NCBI GenBank assembly: GCA_023415895.1
Contig: JAEZJA010000221.1
Span: 1 to 9,832 of the forward strand
DNA from: Bacillota bacterium
GTDB taxonomy: Bacteria; Bacillota; Clostridia; Oscillospirales; Acutalibacteraceae
DNA: 9,832 nt
Direction: 5' to 3'
The notes below the pieces were generated by a model that saw nothing but the letters and a program-made list of their open reading frames with translations, did not search any database and was not told where the DNA came from. The position numbers were made by a program, and so were the translations under genes. The stretch's first letter is position 1. Every line of letters starts with the position of its first letter. Positions 6,441-9,832 of this stretch are shown here, piece after piece.

Positions 6441-7114
6441 ATGCATTTACGTCTTCCGCTTTTTTTGGTATTGTATTAAGTGTAGCCGCCTTCGGCGTGG
6501 GGGTCTGGCTGCAGAATAAGCTCAAAACCCCTTTGGCCAATCCGCTGGTGATCGGTATTGCGCTGTGCATTGCCGTACTCAACGTATTTCACATTCCCTA
6601 TGAAAACTTCAACGTGGGCGGCCAGCTGATCACCATGCTGCTCATCCCTGCGACGGCCGTGCTGGCCATGACCATCTACAACCAGATCGACACACTGAAA
6701 CGATATTTTTTGCCGGTGGTGCTTGGTTGTTTGGTCGGGTCGCTGACCTCGATCGGCTCGGTGGTGGCGCTATGCCGGGCGTTTGGCCTGGATGACGCGC
6801 TGGTTGCCTCCATGCTTCCCAAATCCGTAACCTCGGCCATCGCCATGGGGATTTCGGAGGAAAAGGGCGGTATGGTTTCGGTAACGGTAGCGGCGGTGGT
6901 TGTGACCGGTGTGTTCGGCGCGATGTTTGCCCCGCTGCTGATTAAGCTCTTTCGCGTGAAAAACCCCGTTGCGGCGGGGGTGGCGATCGGCACCTCCAGC
7001 CATGCTGCAGGAACCTCCAAGGCAATCGAGCTGGGTGAGGTTCAGGGTGCGATGAGCAGCATTGCCATCGGGGTGGCCGGCTTGATCACCACCATATTGG
7101 CGCTGTTTTTCTGA
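6437..7114 (+). CDS. lrgB: LrgB family membrane protein
   Basis: Polytopic membrane protein of the LrgB/CidB family, related to the LrgB half of plant plastidial glycolate/glycerate transporter PLGG1. It shows the family blocks NPLVIGIALCI (residues 35-45), LLIPATAVLAMTIYNQ (68-83), LPKSVTSAIAMGIS (127-140) and GTSSHAAGTSKAIELGEVQG (185-204), and is largely hydrophobic throughout. Length of 225 residues is normal. The start is fixed by AAGGAG at 6423-6428, eight bases upstream, and by the ATGA overlap with the lrgA stop. The frame stays open back to 6092, but that extension reads through lrgA in another frame, gives a non-hydrophobic sequence and is not real. LrgA and LrgB are expected to work together, and the four-base overlap supports coupled synthesis. 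Transport of small carboxylates such as pyruvate, or control of lysis, are both possible. Confidence 0.95.
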   Translation: MNAFTSSAFFGIVLSVAAFGVGVWLQNKLKTPLANPLVIGIALCIAVLNVFHIPYENFNVGGQLITMLLIPATAVLAMTIYNQIDTLKRYFLPVVLGCLVGSLTSIGSVVALCRAFGLDDALVASMLPKSVTSAIAMGISEEKGGMVSVTVAAVVVTGVFGAMFAPLLIKLFRVKNPVAAGVAIGTSSHAAGTSKAIELGEVQGAMSSIAIGVAGLITTILALFF

Positions 7115-7136
7115 ATTAAATTTTGTAATCATGCTG

Positions 7137-7172
7137 CTGTCCTGGCGCGTACCGGCCGGTGCGCGACGACAG
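7137..7172 (+). other. Imperfect inverted repeat (hairpin) between lrgB and smc
   Basis: CTGTC at 7137-7141 pairs with GACAG at 7168-7172. Inside, CGCG (7146-7149) pairs with CGCG (7162-7165), a U-G wobble joins 7150 and 7161, and the centre is the perfect palindrome ACCGGCCGGT (7151-7160). An asymmetric internal loop (7142-7145 against 7166-7167) separates outer and inner stems. Only three T residues follow, so it is at best a weak rho-independent terminator. It could instead be a protein-binding palindrome or leader structure for smc. The rest of the 83-base gap is an AT-rich stretch after lrgB with no promoter I can defend. Confidence 0.6.
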
Positions 7173-7197
7173 TTTGTGATACTGGAGTGAATATCTG

Positions 7198-9832
7198 ATG
7201 CTGTTAAAGTCCCTGGAACTGCAGGGGTTCAAGTCGTTTCCGGACAAGACGGTGCTCTCCTTTACGGGAGGCATGACCGCCGTCGTCGGCCCGAATGGAA
7301 GCGGCAAATCCAATATTAGTGACGCCATCCGGTGGGTGCTGGGTGAGCAGTCGACCAAAAGCCTGCGCGGCTCCAAGATGGAGGATGTCATTTTCAACGG
7401 CACCTCTCAGCGCAAGGGCGTGGGTTTTGCCGAGGTGTCGCTCGTGCTGGACAACGCTGCACGCTGCCTGGAATTCGACGCGGACGAGGTCAAGGTGACC
7501 CGCCGCTATTATCGCTCGGGGGACAGCGAATATCTCATCAACAACGCGACGGTGCGTCTCAAAGACGTGCAGATGCTGTTTATGGATACCGGTCTCGGAC
7601 GGGACGGCTATTCCATTATCGGGCAGGGACGTATCGGCGATATCGTGGCCTCCAAATCGGGAGAGCGGCGTGAGATTTTTGAGGAAGCGGCGGGCATCGC
7701 TAAATTTCGCTATCGCAAGAACGAGGCCGAACGGCGGCTGAACGCTGCCGAGGACAACCTGCTGCGCCTGCGCGATATCCTGCAGGAGCTCGAGGAGCGG
7801 GTTGGTCCTCTGGAGCAACAAGCGGCCAAGGCGAAAAAGTATCTGGAATACGCCGGCGAAAAGCGGGAGCTTGAGATCGGGCTGTGGCTCAATTCTCTCG
7901 AAGCCTCCCGCGATACGCTGCGCGACCTCAGCTCCAAGCTCGAGCTGGCCCGTACCCAGTACGACAAGGCCGGAGACAGCATGGATGAAAAGGAAGCCGA
8001 AATCGAACATATCGCACAGGACATTCAGCTGCTGGCCGTCCGTATGGAGGAGGTTCGCCGCAGCGCGCAGGCGCTCGAGGAAGAAGCCGCCCGCTGCGAC
8101 AGCGAGGTGTCGGTGCTTCGCAACGATATTTACCACAACAATGAAAACATCGCCCGTATTCAGGGCGAGATCGAGGAATCCCATGCGGGAGGCAAGGAAT
8201 TCGAGGAAGACATCCGCCGTCGTCTGGACGAGGTAGAAGCCAAGCGCCAGTCGATTATCGAGGCTGAGCAGGAGCAGCAGACGCTGTCTTCCGAGATGGA
8301 CGATCTGTTCCGCAGCAGCGAGGAAGTGACCGGGCGCGTGGAGGAATTGTCGCGACAGGCATCCGCGCTTGCCCTGCAGCTGGCCGATATCCGCGTCAAG
8401 TCGGTCACGAGTGAATCTTCTCTGTCCGAGATCACCATGCGCCTGACACAGCTGACGACGGCCTGTGCTCTGCGCACACAGCAAAGCACGGCGGCCAAAA
8501 CCGAGGTTACCGACTGTGAGGAGTCATACAAGGCTTGCTGTGAGAAGGTTGAAGGGCTGCAAAACGCGGTGCGGGGCTATGAGATGCGCTGGCAGTCCAG
8601 AGCGTCCAAGCTGGAAGAGGCCAAGCGTCATGCTGACCAGTTGGGACTGGATGCGGAGGAAAAACGCCGCCGTGTCCGTCTGCTGGAGGATCTCGAACGC
8701 AACATGGAGGGCTTCACCCAAAGCGTCAAGGTGATTATGAAGCAGTCCGAGCGGGGCATGATGCGGGGCATCCGCGGTCCTGTAACGCGTTTGCTGGAAT
8801 CACCCGCCGAACTGGCGCTGGCAATAGAAACGGCGCTGGGCGCGGCAACCCAAAACATTGTGTGCGATACCGAGGAGACGGCTAAGCGCGCGATTGCTTA
8901 TCTCAAAGAAACCAACAGCGGGCGTGCCACCTTCCTGCCGCTTTCCTCAGTCAAAGGGAATCTGCTGACCGAGAAGGATCTGGAGCAGGAGGAGGGCTTC
9001 ATGGGCATTGCCTCCGAGCTGGTGACCTACGAGCCCGAATACGAGGGCGTGGTGCGCAGTCTGCTTGGCCGCACAGCTGTGGCCAGAGACATGGACTGCG
9101 CCGTAGCCATGGCCCGCCGCTACCATTACCGTTTCCGCGTGGTGACACAGGACGGACAGGTTGTCAATGCCGGCGGTTCCATGACGGGCGGATCGAGCGT
9201 CAAGAACGCCGGTTTGCTGTCGCGCCGTGCCGAGATCGAACGGCTGCAGGCCACCGCGCAGGAGCTGGCGGCCAAGGCCGCACAGGCACACGAAGCGTGG
9301 AAAACATTGCAGCAGGAGACGGCGGCTGTGGAAGCCCAGCTCAGCGGCGCCAAAGGCGAACTGGCTACGGCGCAGGAAGATCGTATCCGTTTTGAGGGCG
9401 ATCTGCGCCGCCTGACCGAGCAGCTTGAAGCCAACGAGCGGGCGGTCAAGGAGTTTACACAGGAAATTGAGACGCTGGGCGCACGTGCCGAGGAATGCAA
9501 GGCACAGGCTGCCGAGGCCGCCAAGGAATCGGCGGAAATCCAGGTTAAAAAAGCGGCTGTGGAAGCCGAAGTGACCCAAATGAATGGCGGACGGCAGGAG
9601 CTGACCCAACGCCGCGAGGAGCTGTCCGCACGGCTGGCCGATACCAAGCTTCGCGTGGTCGCTCTGCAAAAGGAGATCGAGGCACAGCTTGAGGCGGTGG
9701 AATCCCTCAGGAGTCGCCGAGAGGATGCGCAGGGGCGTATCGCCTCTTTACAGGAACAGATTGCCGGGCTCGAACAAACCAACACCCGGATCGAAACACA
9801 AATTGCCGGGCTCAATGAACAAGCTGCGGGTC
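7198..9832 (+). CDS. smc: SMC chromosome-condensation ATPase, N-terminal three quarters, 3' end outside window
   Basis: Core ATPase of the SMC-ScpAB condensin that organises and helps segregate the chromosome. The frame is open from ATG 7198 to the window end (878 codons of an expected 1,150-1,200). The N-terminal head has LLKSLELQGFKSF, the Walker A motif GPNGSGKS (residues 31-38), Arg57 in the SLRG segment (matching the described arginine finger) and the Q-loop GQGRI (142-146). The first coiled-coil arm runs about residues 165-515 and is rich in Glu, Lys, Ala and Leu. The hinge spans about 520-670, from RGIRGPVTRLLE to NAGGSMTGGS (657-666). The returning coil then begins; the signature motif and Walker B of the C-terminal head lie beyond the window. 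GGAGTG at 7184-7189, eight bases upstream, supports the start. An 83-base gap with a hairpin separates it from lrgB, so it may have its own promoter. Confidence 0.98.
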   Translation, partial: MLLKSLELQGFKSFPDKTVLSFTGGMTAVVGPNGSGKSNISDAIRWVLGEQSTKSLRGSKMEDVIFNGTSQRKGVGFAEVSLVLDNAARCLEFDADEVKVTRRYYRSGDSEYLINNATVRLKDVQMLFMDTGLGRDGYSIIGQGRIGDIVASKSGERREIFEEAAGIAKFRYRKNEAERRLNAAEDNLLRLRDILQELEERVGPLEQQAAKAKKYLEYAGEKRELEIGLWLNSLEASRDTLRDLSSKLELARTQYDKAGDSMDEKEAEIEHIAQDIQLLAVRMEEVRRSAQALEEEAARCDSEVSVLRNDIYHNNENIARIQGEIEESHAGGKEFEEDIRRRLDEVEAKRQSIIEAEQEQQTLSSEMDDLFRSSEEVTGRVEELSRQASALALQLADIRVKSVTSESSLSEITMRLTQLTTACALRTQQSTAAKTEVTDCEESYKACCEKVEGLQNAVRGYEMRWQSRASKLEEAKRHADQLGLDAEEKRRRVRLLEDLERNMEGFTQSVKVIMKQSERGMMRGIRGPVTRLLESPAELALAIETALGAATQNIVCDTEETAKRAIAYLKETNSGRATFLPLSSVKGNLLTEKDLEQEEGFMGIASELVTYEPEYEGVVRSLLGRTAVARDMDCAVAMARRYHYRFRVVTQDGQVVNAGGSMTGGSSVKNAGLLSRRAEIERLQATAQELAAKAAQAHEAWKTLQQETAAVEAQLSGAKGELATAQEDRIRFEGDLRRLTEQLEANERAVKEFTQEIETLGARAEECKAQAAEAAKESAEIQVKKAAVEAEVTQMNGGRQELTQRREELSARLADTKLRVVALQKEIEAQLEAVESLRSRREDAQGRIASLQEQIAGLEQTNTRIETQIAGLNEQAAG

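Noticed and set aside
7115..7136. AT-rich stretch after lrgB as a promoter or terminator
   Set aside because: TAATCA-like and T-rich bits exist but no convincing paired -35/-10 elements and no stem before the T-rich run.
7171..7190. TGTGATACT as an extended -10 promoter for smc
   Set aside because: A transcript from it would start at or inside the GGAGTG ribosome site, and no -35-like hexamer lies at the right distance upstream.
7204..8484. A 426-codon open frame on the minus strand opposite smc
   Set aside because: It is exactly antisense to conserved SMC head and coil sequence. Long antisense frames are expected in GC-rich, strongly codon-biased genes, and its translation shows no family I recognise.

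Overview
This window reads as a housekeeping stretch of a fairly GC-rich Gram-positive bacterium, most likely a clostridial member of the Bacillota (possibly Oscillospiraceae/Ruminococcaceae; this placement is inference). The reasons are the folate/FAD-dependent TrmFO next to topA, PlsX, an SMC-type condensin, an rnc to smc neighbourhood typical of Clostridia, strong GGAGG-type ribosome-binding sites and dense packing. All genes lie on the + strand. I see no insertion sequence, phage, CRISPR array, tRNA or rRNA.

Layout. Positions 1-1575 hold the 3' part of topA (DNA topoisomerase I: active-site Tyr and three C-terminal zinc ribbons). trmFO (tRNA m5U54 methylation) and plsX (phosphatidate synthesis) follow. 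A 70-base zone spanning the plsX end and the gap after it holds two adjacent tandem repeats (2 x 12 bp, then 5 x 8 bp). Next is a small acyl-carrier-protein-like gene that appears to lack the phosphopantetheine serine, then rnc (RNase III). After these come an Elp3-like radical SAM gene without an acetyltransferase domain, a coupled lrgA-lrgB membrane pair, an 83-base gap with a hairpin, and smc, which runs off the right edge.

How they work together. The genes touch DNA topology and chromosome organisation (topA, smc), RNA maturation (trmFO, rnc), and lipid synthesis (plsX and, in the usual acpP position, the ACP-like protein). Gaps from topA to lrgB are -4 to 57 bases with no clear terminator, so one long transcript with translational coupling is plausible. 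lrgAB, a putative holin-like or small-carboxylate transport pair, is the least expected member.

I found no obvious new multi-gene system. The best leads are the serine-less ACP-like protein, the octamer repeat array just upstream of it, and lrgAB between the radical SAM gene and smc. Several starts were moved from the longest possible ORF on Shine-Dalgarno evidence (trmFO, rnc, the radical SAM gene, lrgA, lrgB).
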